This document shows positions 34,033 to 42,527 of a stretch of 64,000 nt of DNA, piece after piece. The stretch comes from RDXT01 sp033765305. Its GTDB lineage: Bacteria > Bacteroidota > Bacteroidia > J057. Each line of letters opens with the position of its first letter. Position 1 is the first letter of the stretch. Both the position numbers and the translations under genes were made by a program. The notes under the pieces are model-generated. The model had not been told where the DNA came from, did no database searches, and saw nothing but the letters and a program-made list of their open reading frames with translations. The stretch lies in contig JANRID010000004.1 of the NCBI GenBank assembly GCA_033765305.1, forward strand, positions 1 to 64,000, in the 5' to 3' direction.

Positions 34033-34050
34033 TGTCATTTTGGCATGACA
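34033..34050. promoter_or_regulatory. Inverted repeat TGTCAT-N6-ATGACA upstream of groES
   Basis: TGTCAT at 34033-34038 and ATGACA at 34045-34050 form a perfect 6-bp dyad with 6-bp spacing, about 140 bp before the groES start. The size and symmetry fit a dimeric repressor or activator site. Which protein binds is unknown. Confidence 0.45.
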
Positions 34051-34075
34051 GATTGAGCAAGGGCCTGTAAGCCAA

Positions 34076-34110
34076 GCAGCCGCTGCCTGCGCCTGGCAAG
34101 CAGCGGCTGC
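34076..34110 (-). terminator. Hairpin after the subtilase gene
   Basis: GCAGCCGCTGC at 34076-34086 pairs perfectly with GCAGCGGCTGC at 34100-34110 (11 bp). It starts 26 bp beyond the stop codon of the minus-strand subtilase gene. No clear U-tract. Confidence 0.6.
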
Positions 34111-34136
34111 GATGCGTCTGCCTGGCGGCAGCGCGG

Positions 34137-35681
34137 TCAGGGCAGCGGGACACCCGCCTCCGATACGCTGCGGATGGCCGCCTCCGGCTGGATCAGCTTG
34201 CCGGTCTGGCCGGAGGCAGGCAGCGAAGCGCCCGTTCCGCTGAGCAGTTCCCAGACCTGCTTCGTGCCGAGCTCCGGGTTGTAGGCTTTCAGGATGCCTG
34301 CCAGGCCCGCTACGATGGGCGTAGCCATCGAAGTGCCGCTGTACGACTGGTACTGGCTGCCGGGGACCGAGGACATGATGTTCACGCCCGGCGCAGCGAT
34401 GGGCATGCCCAGGCTGGTATTGGTGTTGGAAAACACTGCTTTATTCAGCTGCTCGTCCACGGCTGCCACGACGATGACGCCTTTGATATTGGCCGGGGAA
34501 AAGAGCTTCGCATCCATATTGCTGTTGCCGGCGGCTACCACGACGACTGCGCCGAGCTTGCGGGCATACTTGATGGCATCCACCTGGGCTTTGGGCGCGC
34601 CGAAGGGCGCCGGTCCGCCGAGCGACATCGAAATGACGTCGGCACCGCCTTCGGCGGCCTGGACGATGGCGCGCGACACCGTAAGGTCGGACCCGCGTCC
34701 GCTGGCATCGAGTGCCGGATAGCCGGTCAGGGTGAGGAATTCGCCGTTCCAGTTGAGCGAGCCTACGCCTTTGCCGTTGTTGGTGGCGGCGCCTGCGAGG
34801 CCGGCGCAATGGGTGCCGTGGCTGTGCTGGTCGCGGTCGCCTTCGCCGCCGCTTTCGGCGTACACCTCGTTGAGGTCTTCATGGGGGCGGTCAACGCCTG
34901 TATCCACAATGGCCACCTTGGCCTTCCGCACGGGCGGATGCGCCTGGAGCCATTCATATACCTGGTTGTAGTTCAGCGCCGCAGCATACCATTGCCGGTC
35001 CAGATAGGGATCATCGGCCAGAAAATCTGCGGACGAAGCACGCGGCTGCCCTGCCGACGGTTCGACAAGACGTACCGCATGATCCGGATCTGCGGAATCG
35101 ACGTTTTCCTTGTCCTTTTCGAGCCGCATTTCGAGGAGCTGAGCCATCGACGTATCGACATGCACCACATAGTACTGCGCCAGATCCTCGTCTTCGTCCA
35201 GGCTGACTTCGGGGAAGGCCCGTTCGGCATGCGCACCGTATTTGCGGAGGATGGGCTCGATTTCGCTCAGCTGATCATCCGGCCCCAGCTCTACCAGCAG
35301 CACGGCATGCCGGGGATCGTTGCGGCGGTGGTCGCAGGCCTGCCCCGAAAACCAGGCAGGCAGTGCCGTCAGCCCGTAGATCAGGCCGCCCAGCACAACC
35401 CCGAGCAGGCCGGGCACCCAGAAGATCCGCGAAGGCTCCCGGTAGGCGCGCAGGTAGGCAGCAGCCAGCACCATGCCGGCGCCGAAATCCACAAGCAGGC
35501 GGGCAATGCGGGAAAATACGCCCGCCGCCGGCGAAACCAGCGGAAAAGCAATCGCCGCCAGCATCAGCAGAAACGCCGGCAGCGGATTGAACGACAGGCC
35601 TTTTCCCCTGCGTACGACGCCCCGCCCCAGAACCAGGAAAGCGGCTGCGGAAATCAGGATGCTGATGAGATGCACAGACAT
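34137..35681 (-). CDS. Membrane-anchored subtilisin-like serine protease (S8)
   Basis: 514 residues. Residues 1-108 hold about four transmembrane helices; residues about 122-185 look like an inhibitor-I9-type prodomain-like segment (HAVLLVELGPDDQLSEIEPILRKYGAHAERAFPEV); from about 220 to the end is a subtilase domain. The catalytic residues are intact: Asp260 in IVDTGVD, His288 in HSHGTHCAG, Asn386 of the oxyanion hole in AAGN and Ser451 in GTSMATP. An N-terminal multi-helix anchor on a subtilase is uncommon; most relatives have only a signal peptide. Substrate unknown. It is followed by a hairpin at 34076-34110. Confidence 0.92.
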   Translation of the reverse strand: MSVHLISILISAAAFLVLGRGVVRRGKGLSFNPLPAFLLMLAAIAFPLVSPAAGVFSRIARLLVDFGAGMVLAAAYLRAYREPSRIFWVPGLLGVVLGGLIYGLTALPAWFSGQACDHRRNDPRHAVLLVELGPDDQLSEIEPILRKYGAHAERAFPEVSLDEDEDLAQYYVVHVDTSMAQLLEMRLEKDKENVDSADPDHAVRLVEPSAGQPRASSADFLADDPYLDRQWYAAALNYNQVYEWLQAHPPVRKAKVAIVDTGVDRPHEDLNEVYAESGGEGDRDQHSHGTHCAGLAGAATNNGKGVGSLNWNGEFLTLTGYPALDASGRGSDLTVSRAIVQAAEGGADVISMSLGGPAPFGAPKAQVDAIKYARKLGAVVVVAAGNSNMDAKLFSPANIKGVIVVAAVDEQLNKAVFSNTNTSLGMPIAAPGVNIMSSVPGSQYQSYSGTSMATPIVAGLAGILKAYNPELGTKQVWELLSGTGASLPASGQTGKLIQPEAAIRSVSEAGVPLP

Positions 35682-35727
35682 GTCGGAAGGCTGGATAAAT
35701 CGTAGATGGCTGCTGAATGATGCGGCA

Positions 35728-35943
35728 TCAGGCGCGTTCGATATGCTCGACCGAGACCGTCTGACCCCACATAAAAATATTGAACTCCATAACCGGCTGT
35801 ACCCGGGCCTTGATTCTCAGCCCTTCCGCGCAGAACCTGCCAGGCAGCGCCGGGGAGGGGGTATACTTCTGGCCGTCGGCGCCTTCGATGCCCCAGAACC
35901 CGCCCGAAAGCGGCACGTAGGTGACAGTACCGGTAATTTCCAT
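35728..35943 (-). CDS. Small conserved hypothetical protein
   Basis: 71 residues. MEITGTVTYVPLSGGFWGIEGADGQKY, then LPGRFCAEGLRIKARVQPV, then NIFMWGQTVSVEHIERA. The strand pattern (GxVxxxxxxGGFWGIxGxDGxKY ... GLRIKxxxxP ... MWGxxVxVxxIE) suggests a small OB-like beta-barrel that recurs as a stand-alone protein in several phyla; its function is unknown to me. It lies 46 bp upstream of the subtilase gene on the same strand. Confidence 0.7.
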   Translation of the reverse strand: MEITGTVTYVPLSGGFWGIEGADGQKYTPSPALPGRFCAEGLRIKARVQPVMEFNIFMWGQTVSVEHIERA

Positions 35944-36033
35944 ACAGTTTCGCGAAGCGACAGGTTACACGACTCATATATACGGAAATCTATGCGGGAG
36001 GTTGCCTGCGCTGCTGCGGAGGCCCCGGATGCA

Positions 36034-36067
36034 AGATGCCCCGCAGCACAGGGGCTGCGGGGCATCT
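36034..36067 (-). terminator. Terminator of icd
   Basis: AGATGCCCCGCAG at 36034-36046 pairs perfectly with CTGCGGGGCATCT at 36055-36067, a 13-bp stem with an 8-nt loop, 20 bp after the icd stop codon. Confidence 0.75.
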
Positions 36068-36086
36068 ATCTGCCGGGCCGGCGGGA

Positions 36087-37319
<1,233 letters not shown>

Positions 37320-37454
37320 AAGGACGATCGGTTAGTGTGAAGGAGGCGTTATCGAATTGCGCGCTAACTTACAGAAATCCCGGTGGATCTGAAATCCGGC
37401 AGGGTGTTTTTGGCGCCTGACCCGCCCGGATGGTCCGGCGAGCGGAAATCTGCC

Positions 37455-37462
37455 TATCTTGG
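37455..37462 (+). promoter_or_regulatory. Near-consensus -7 box directly before the glycosyltransferase GTG
   Basis: TATCTTGG differs from TAnnTTTG at one base and ends 4 bp before the GTG at 37467. If used, transcription would begin at or next to the start codon and the message would be leaderless. Confidence 0.3.
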
Positions 37463-37466
37463 CCCC

Positions 37467-38660
37467 GTGAAATTGCTGATCCTGGCGTCGAGATTTCCCT
37501 ATCCCCTGGAGAAAGGCGACAAGCTGCGGCTCTACCACCAGCTCCGCGGCCTGTCGCAGCAGCATGAGCTGGTGCTGGCTGCGCTGAGCGCGCACCCGCC
37601 CCGGGCGGAGCATCTGGCTGCGCTGCGGCCCTACTGCAGCCGGATCGAGGTGCTGCCCCTGCCGGCGTGGCGGCTGCCGCTGCGGCTGCTGGGCGGCCTG
37701 CTGCGGGGCCTGCCGGCCCAGGTGGCGTATTTTTTCGCGCCGTCCCTGCTGCCGCGCCTGCGGCAGCTGATCCGGGAGGAGCAGCCGGACGGGCTGTTCT
37801 GCCAGCTCATCCGCATGGCACCCTACGCGCAGGCGGCAGGCCTGCCCGCGCTGATCGATTATATGGACTGCTTCTCCGCCGGCACGCTGCGGCGGGCGGA
37901 GCAGTCGGGGCCGCTGCTGCGCCCGCTGCTGCGCTGGGAGGCCCGGCGCTGCGGGCGCTACGAAGCGGCGGTGTTTCCGGCTTTCCGGGCGCATACGGTC
38001 ATCTCCGCGCAGGACCTTGGCAGCCTGCCGCTGCCCGCGCAGGCGCGCGCGCAGGTGCGCATCGTCTCCAACGGCATCGACACGCGGGCCTTCGCCCCCC
38101 TGCCCGGTGCCGCAGCCCCGGCCTATGCGGTGGTCTTTGTGGGGAATATGGGATATTTCCCGAATGTGGCGGCAGCCCGGATGCTGGCGCGGGAGATCAT
38201 GCCGCTCGTCTGGGCGCAGCGCCCGGAGGCGCGGCTGCTGCTGGCCGGGGCACGGCCTGCGGCGGCGGTGCGGGCCCTCGCGCGCGACGCGCGCGTGCAC
38301 GTGAGCGGCTGGATGCCCGACATCCGCGAGGCCTACGGGGCCGGCGAGGTCTTCGCCGCGCCGCTCTTCGCCGGCAGCGGCCAGCAGAACAAGATGCTCG
38401 AAGCCCTGGCGATGGCGCGTCCCTGCGTGACCACCCCGCTGGTCAACGAAGCCATCGGAGCGGCGCCGGGGCGGGAGCTGCTCGTCGCAGACGGGGCGCC
38501 AGCCTTCGCGCAGGCCATTCTGGCGCTGCTCGGCGACCCCGCGCGCGGCCAGGCGCTCGGCGCCGCAGGCCGGGCCATGGTGGAGGCCCGCTACGGCTGG
38601 GAAGCCGCCAGCCGCCAGGCGGCGGCGGCGGTCGCGGGTATCGCAGGTATCGGATGGTAG
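37467..38660 (+). CDS. Glycosyltransferase, GT4-like (GT-B fold)
   Basis: 397 residues. KLLILASRFPYPLEKGDKLRLYHQLRGLS at the N-terminus is the acceptor-side Rossmann fold of family 4-like transferases of the TIGR03087 type. The C-terminal half has VVFVGNMGYFPNVAAARML, HVSGWMPDIREAYGAGEVFAAPLFAGSGQQNKMLEALAMARPCVTT, the donor-binding block. The start is the GTG at 37467 because the first beta strand follows at once. Substrate unknown, presumably a cell-surface glycan. Codons near the 3' end are REP-like: GCAGGTATCGGAT is read as part of GIAGIGW, and the TAG stop at 38658-38660 lies within the left arm of REP A. The gene is very GC-rich and has no operon partner. Confidence 0.88.
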   Translation: MKLLILASRFPYPLEKGDKLRLYHQLRGLSQQHELVLAALSAHPPRAEHLAALRPYCSRIEVLPLPAWRLPLRLLGGLLRGLPAQVAYFFAPSLLPRLRQLIREEQPDGLFCQLIRMAPYAQAAGLPALIDYMDCFSAGTLRRAEQSGPLLRPLLRWEARRCGRYEAAVFPAFRAHTVISAQDLGSLPLPAQARAQVRIVSNGIDTRAFAPLPGAAAPAYAVVFVGNMGYFPNVAAARMLAREIMPLVWAQRPEARLLLAGARPAAAVRALARDARVHVSGWMPDIREAYGAGEVFAAPLFAGSGQQNKMLEALAMARPCVTTPLVNEAIGAAPGRELLVADGAPAFAQAILALLGDPARGQALGAAGRAMVEARYGWEAASRQAAAAVAGIAGIGW

Positions 38661-38710
38661 TTATCGGACAACTTCCCCAGCGTTGCGCTGAGAGTTGTCC
38701 GATAACTACC
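38656..38710. repeat. REP element A
   Basis: GGTAGTTATCGGACAACT at 38656-38673 and its exact reverse complement at 38693-38710 give an 18-bp perfect stem. The loop holds an inner hairpin CAGCG-TTG-CGCTG (38678-38690). The stop codon of the glycosyltransferase lies in the left arm. A partial REP-like word (GCAGGTATCGGAT) precedes it at 38643-38655. Confidence 0.9.
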
Positions 38711-38747
38711 AACTTCCCGCGTTATGCTTAGTTGCCCGATAATTACC
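38711..38747. repeat. REP element B, half copy
   Basis: AGTTGCCCGATAATTACC at 38730-38747 equals one arm of REP A with three changes. The facing arm is reduced to AACTTCCCGCGTTATGCTT, which retains the interior of the unit but not the TATCGGA core. The stop codon of the minus-strand transposase (38743-38745) lies within this copy. Confidence 0.8.
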
Positions 38748-39441
38748 TACGTCCGAAAGCGAGCCGGTATTCCTCGTGCGCCTGGACGAAACCCTCCACG
38801 GGCGTGGCAGGTATCGGATAACTTTCACCGGCGTTATGTTGAGTTGTCCGATACCTGCCACCCTCAAAGTACTTTAGCATCGCCAGATGCACCCGCGCCC
38901 CATTCCCGGCCAGGTAATCGTGGTAAGAGGAATACGGGTACGCCATGTAGCTCCTGCAAAAGCCATGATGAATCGGATTGTGGTGGATGTACAGCAGCTT
39001 GTCCAGCAGATGCGCCCGGTCCCGGATGAGCACCCGCTTGAACTTCGCCCGGAAGAGGCTGCCGACCCGGTCGTAGGACTTGCCAAAAGCCCTCGAATAA
39101 CTCGTGAAAAAGCGCTTAAACTGGTCTTCATAAAAGGCATGGATCGGCACCTCGCCCCGCAGACAGGCCTGGGCCTTGGCGGTATGTTCCTGCGCGATCG
39201 CCGCTGTCACCGCCTCCGACAGCGGCTTGAGCCGCCCCAGCACATGGAAGTGATTGGGCATCAGGCAATAGGCGTACATGTCCAGGTATGGCCCGAAATA
39301 CACCTGCCACCGCCGCAGAAAAAACGCATAATTCTCCGGCTCCCGGAACAGGTTGTCATCCCCGACGGCGTGGTTGTAGATATGATATACTTGGCCCGGT
39401 TCGAGCTTCGCCCAGTAGTTGATGCGCTTGGGGGTAGGCAT
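38743..39441 (-). CDS. REP-associated tyrosine transposase (RAYT, IS200-like HUH enzyme)
   Basis: 232 residues. Y1-type HUH single-strand nuclease: MPNHFHVL places the HUH histidines at His64 and His66, and FFTSYSRAFGKSYDRVGSLFRAKFKRVLI holds the candidate nucleophile Tyr115. The family block KLLYIHHNPIHHGFCRSYMAYPYSSYHDYL is intact. RAYTs are domesticated IS200-like transposases that cut REP palindromes and are kept as single chromosomal genes. The start is the ATG at 39441 (MPTPKRINYW). Residues 195-213 are encoded by REP C, inserted in frame between YFEGG and VEGFVQAHEEY, and the TAA stop is in REP B. Two other elements flank it (A and D). Whether the extra residues disturb the enzyme is unknown. 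Confidence 0.92.
   Translation of the reverse strand: MPTPKRINYWAKLEPGQVYHIYNHAVGDDNLFREPENYAFFLRRWQVYFGPYLDMYAYCLMPNHFHVLGRLKPLSEAVTAAIAQEHTAKAQACLRGEVPIHAFYEDQFKRFFTSYSRAFGKSYDRVGSLFRAKFKRVLIRDRAHLLDKLLYIHHNPIHHGFCRSYMAYPYSSYHDYLAGNGARVHLAMLKYFEGGRYRTTQHNAGESYPIPATPVEGFVQAHEEYRLAFGRR
38805..38860. repeat. REP element C, inside the transposase coding sequence
   Basis: TGGCAGGTATCGGATAACT at 38805-38823 pairs with AGTTGTCCGATACCTGCCA at 38842-38860 (18 of 19 positions, the other a G-T wobble). The interior (TTCACCGGCGTTATGTTG) resembles the interior of copies A and B, so the unit is about 56 nt. It is read in frame in the minus-strand transposase gene. Confidence 0.88.
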
Positions 39442-39466
39442 GCGTCGGAATGACGTTATTCGGGTT

Positions 39467-39515
39467 CGGATAAAAGGTATCGGATAACTTCGAATTATCC
39501 GATACCTTTTATCCG
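39467..39515. repeat. REP element D, upstream of the transposase start
   Basis: CGGATAAAAGGTATCGGATAACT at 39467-39489 and AATTATCCGATACCTTTTATCCG at 39493-39515 form a 23-bp stem with one mismatch and a 3-nt loop. It keeps the GGTATCGGATAA core but not the interior of A-C. It lies 25 bp before the transposase ATG. Confidence 0.88.
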
Positions 39516-39523
39516 TTAAAACC

Positions 39524-39650
39524 TTACTTCCGCTCCTCCGGCCCCTTCCAGCGCCGCCCTGCGCGGTCCATCTCCTCCACATCCTCCCACTCGAACTGGA
39601 GGCCCAGGGCTTTGAGCTGGGTGAGATCGTAGGGCTCTGCCTGGGTTATT
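39524..39650 (-). pseudogene. Remnant of a gene 3' end beside REP D
   Basis: The minus strand reads an open tail of about 40 codons, ITQAEPYDLTQLKALGLQFE then WEDVEEMDRAGRRWKGPEERK and a TAA stop at 39524-39526. The codon use fits neighbouring genes, but no start codon or N-terminal part is present. It looks like a truncated 3' end left after rearrangement at the REP. The family is unknown. Confidence 0.4.
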
Positions 39651-39666
39651 GTGCTTCCAGCGCAGT

Positions 39667-39681
39667 CCGACTCTTTGTCGG
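39667..39681 (-). terminator. Hairpin after the phosphoesterase gene
   Basis: CCGAC at 39667-39671 and GTCGG at 39677-39681 pair around TCTTT, with imperfect extension of the stem on both sides. It lies 20 bp beyond the stop codon of the minus-strand phosphoesterase gene. Confidence 0.4.
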
Positions 39682-39700
39682 GCGGCTAGTTGGTAATGGT

Positions 39701-42454
39701 CTATTCCTCCCGCTCCGATTCCAGAAATTCCTCGTCGTCGAGGGGCGGGCCTTCCGTGAGGGCTGCCCGGTCGAAGCGCGGGTCCTCCGGGCCCGGCGCC
39801 CGCGCCGGATCGAAGATCCGGAGGTCCGAAGGCAGCGCCGTGTACGGCGTGAAGTCCGGCACGGGGGCGAACAGATCCCCCAGATCGCTGGCGCCGGCGT
39901 CGTACTGGTTCAGGTACGGCAGGCCCAGCACATGCCAGAAGGTCTTGAATATCGACCCGAAGCTGTAATGCGCGTGCCCCGTATAGCCGCGCTTCGCCCA
40001 GGGGGAAATGACCATCAGGATGCTCCGGTGCGCGTCCACGTGGTCCACGCCGCCCTGCGCGTCGTCCTCCGTGACCACGATCATCGTGGAAGCCCAGTAT
40101 TTCGTGCGGGAGATGTACTCCACCAGCCGGCCCAGCGCCAGGTCGTTGTCGGCCATGTAGCTCTCCCGGAAGGGGTAGCCGGCCTCCGGCCGCTCGCCGG
40201 CGCCGTGGTCGTTGCCCAGGATGACCGTGAGCACCTGCGGCATCGTATCCGGCCCCTGAATCCACTTCGCCTCGAACTCCTCGATGAATTTATCCACCCG
40301 GAACTGGTCCGGGATGGCCATGTTGTACGTGGGGAAGATGCGGGAGCTGTTTCGGAAGAGCGGCGCCGGCACCGGGTAGTTGACCGCGTAGGCGTAGCCG
40401 TGTTTGAAGGCCGCGTTATCGCTGAGGTGGGGCGCAAACATGATGCCGCAGCCGAAATTCCAGAAAGAGATGCCGTTGCGGTCCAGATGCTCCCACATGG
40501 AGCCCGCTTCGTTGTAGTCTTCGGGATAAATGGCGCCCGAAGCGCCTTCGAAGGCCAGGTTGCCCGGCGCGCGCGAGCTGTCGCGCATCGTCCGGGCACC
40601 GCCGTAGGCGGCGCTGACGCTGCTCTCCACCCACTCGTTGGGATAGGTCGCTGACAGCCATCGGTGCCCGTCGGCGCTGTGGTCGCTGTCCACGTAGAAA
40701 TTGTCCGCCAAGGCAAACTGCCGCGCCAGCGCCAGGTGATTGGGCATCACCGTCGCCGCTTCCACCCGCCGGCTGCCGTCGCGGCTGCTGAAGGAGGCAT
40801 TTTCCCCGAAACGCGCCAGCGCCGCTTCGCCCTTGCCGCCCGGCAGCTGCCCGAAGACTTCGTCGTAGGTACGGTTTTCCTTGGAGACGAAAATGATGTG
40901 CCGGATAGGCGTTTTCATCTGCCTGGCAGCATAGAGCGGCACCGGATGCCCCGGCCCCCGCTCCGCAAACGCCGGATCGCCGGAGGGCAGGAAGCGGAAG
41001 TTGTTGCGGATGGCCTGGCCGGTCAGCTCGCTCAGCTTCATGTCATCCGGAATGGGCATGATGCTCACGCTGCCTTTCATCAGGTTCCCTACCCCGCTGC
41101 CTTCGGGCCCCGGCGTAAAGGCGGAGCCGCCGTTGGGGCCGCTGCCGTAGCCTTTGGCATTGGCCACAATCAGATGCTTTCCGTCCGGCGTCACCTGGAG
41201 CTTGGACGGAAACCAGCCCGCCGGGATCAGGCCCTGCAGCTCCTGCTTCTGCACATCGATCACCCCCACGGCATTCAGTCCGGCCAGGGCCACGTAGAGC
41301 CGCCGCTGGTCGGGCGAAAGGGCGAGTCCGAAGGGAATGGCCCCGCGCAGGCTCCGCAGGCGCGGGTCGGGCGTGAGCATGATGTTCCGCTCCACCCGGC
41401 CCAGGTGGCGGTTGATGACGGAAATGCAGTCGTTGTTGCCGTTGCTCACAAACACATAGTCGTCCGTGGCTACGAGGGAATTGGGGCTGGAGCCGCCCAC
41501 CGCCGGGATGCCTTCGATCAGGTCCCCCACCTTGAAGCCGGTTTTGACCTTCGAAACCACCGTCTGGCGCTCCAGATCGATGGTCCAGACCGAAAACGAC
41601 TCCGGCACATTGGGATCGCCCAGGCCGGGCACGTCCAGGCTGTCCGTATGGATGCCTTCGACGGATGCCTGGGAGCCGTAGGCGAAGGGCGGGTACTGCA
41701 GTGCGGTTTCGGCAGGCCGTTTGGGATCGAAGGAGGGAATCCAGCGGTACTCGTACATGCCGACATTGGCGACGAAGACCTGGCGCCCGTCCGGCGACAG
41801 GGCGATGCCGAAGGGATAGCGCCCGGTGCGGACATTGCCGGTCAGCTGCCGGGTTTCCGTATCAGCGGTCAGCATGCGGAAGCCGATCTGATCCACCGCA
41901 TAAATCCGCTTGCCGTCCTGGCTCAGGACCAGATCGCCGATATAGCCGTGGGTAAAATCGCTGGTATCGGTTCTGACCGCGCAGTCGATCGCGCCGGTTT
42001 TGGCGCCGGTGGCCAGGTCGAAGAGGAAGATCTTGTTCTCCTGCCCGCCTGCCACGTAGAGGGTCTGATTATCAGGGGAAATGGCAAGCCCCATAAATAC
42101 CGAAGCCAGCACTCCGGCATCGGTCTGCGCGCCTTCCGGGATCTGCTGCACCTGCGGCTGCGCCGCCAGCAGGTTGCGGATGATGGACACCGAAATGGGC
42201 GAAATGCCGGAATTTGCCGTGACGGCGACCGAGCCGTCCGGACTGAGGACCAGGCCGTAGGGATGCGGCGCCACCATGACGGTGTTTCCGTAGGGCGTCA
42301 GCAGGCGCCCGTTGGGCAGGACGGTCTCGCCGTCGCGCCGGATTTCGCAGTAGCGGTCGCCGGCAGGGGCGACGGGGATCCAGCGCGAATCCTCCGGGGT
42401 ACGGCAGGCGGCGGACAGGGCAATCAGGCAGAGGGGGAGCAGGCGGCGGAGCAT
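39701..42454 (-). CDS. Lipoprotein: YncE-like beta-propeller fused to a phosphoesterase domain
   Basis: 917 residues. Lipobox ALSAAC after MLRRLLPLCLI. The first about 460 residues are repeated YVTN/NHL-type blades (YGLVLSPDGSVAVTANSG, MGLAISPDNQTLYVAGG, FGIALSPDGRQVFVANVG, FGLALSPDQRRLYVALAG, LQVTPDGKHLIVANAKG). From about 510 onward comes a phosphoesterase domain (PF04185 type: IIFVSKENRTYDEVFGQLPG, ADNFYVDSDHSADGHRWLS, and EDDAQGGVDHVDAHRS with metal-binding residues). Such proteins relate to phospholipase C and acid phosphatases. Outer-envelope location is inferred from the lipobox. Substrate unknown; phosphate scavenging is a possibility. A TATATTTG box lies at 42476-42483. Confidence 0.88.
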   Translation of the reverse strand: MLRRLLPLCLIALSAACRTPEDSRWIPVAPAGDRYCEIRRDGETVLPNGRLLTPYGNTVMVAPHPYGLVLSPDGSVAVTANSGISPISVSIIRNLLAAQPQVQQIPEGAQTDAGVLASVFMGLAISPDNQTLYVAGGQENKIFLFDLATGAKTGAIDCAVRTDTSDFTHGYIGDLVLSQDGKRIYAVDQIGFRMLTADTETRQLTGNVRTGRYPFGIALSPDGRQVFVANVGMYEYRWIPSFDPKRPAETALQYPPFAYGSQASVEGIHTDSLDVPGLGDPNVPESFSVWTIDLERQTVVSKVKTGFKVGDLIEGIPAVGGSSPNSLVATDDYVFVSNGNNDCISVINRHLGRVERNIMLTPDPRLRSLRGAIPFGLALSPDQRRLYVALAGLNAVGVIDVQKQELQGLIPAGWFPSKLQVTPDGKHLIVANAKGYGSGPNGGSAFTPGPEGSGVGNLMKGSVSIMPIPDDMKLSELTGQAIRNNFRFLPSGDPAFAERGPGHPVPLYAARQMKTPIRHIIFVSKENRTYDEVFGQLPGGKGEAALARFGENASFSSRDGSRRVEAATVMPNHLALARQFALADNFYVDSDHSADGHRWLSATYPNEWVESSVSAAYGGARTMRDSSRAPGNLAFEGASGAIYPEDYNEAGSMWEHLDRNGISFWNFGCGIMFAPHLSDNAAFKHGYAYAVNYPVPAPLFRNSSRIFPTYNMAIPDQFRVDKFIEEFEAKWIQGPDTMPQVLTVILGNDHGAGERPEAGYPFRESYMADNDLALGRLVEYISRTKYWASTMIVVTEDDAQGGVDHVDAHRSILMVISPWAKRGYTGHAHYSFGSIFKTFWHVLGLPYLNQYDAGASDLGDLFAPVPDFTPYTALPSDLRIFDPARAPGPEDPRFDRAALTEGPPLDDEEFLESEREE

Positions 42455-42475
42455 AGGACGGCATTGGGAGCCGGA

Positions 42476-42483
42476 CAAATATA
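42476..42483 (-). promoter_or_regulatory. -7 element of the phosphoesterase gene
   Basis: The minus strand reads TATATTTG, a full match to TAnnTTTG, 21 bp before the ATG at 42454. No TTG is found at the correct upstream distance. Confidence 0.45.
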
Positions 42484-42527
42484 CACCGGAACCGGCAACG
42501 CCGATGCGCGGAGCCGTTACCGCTGCG

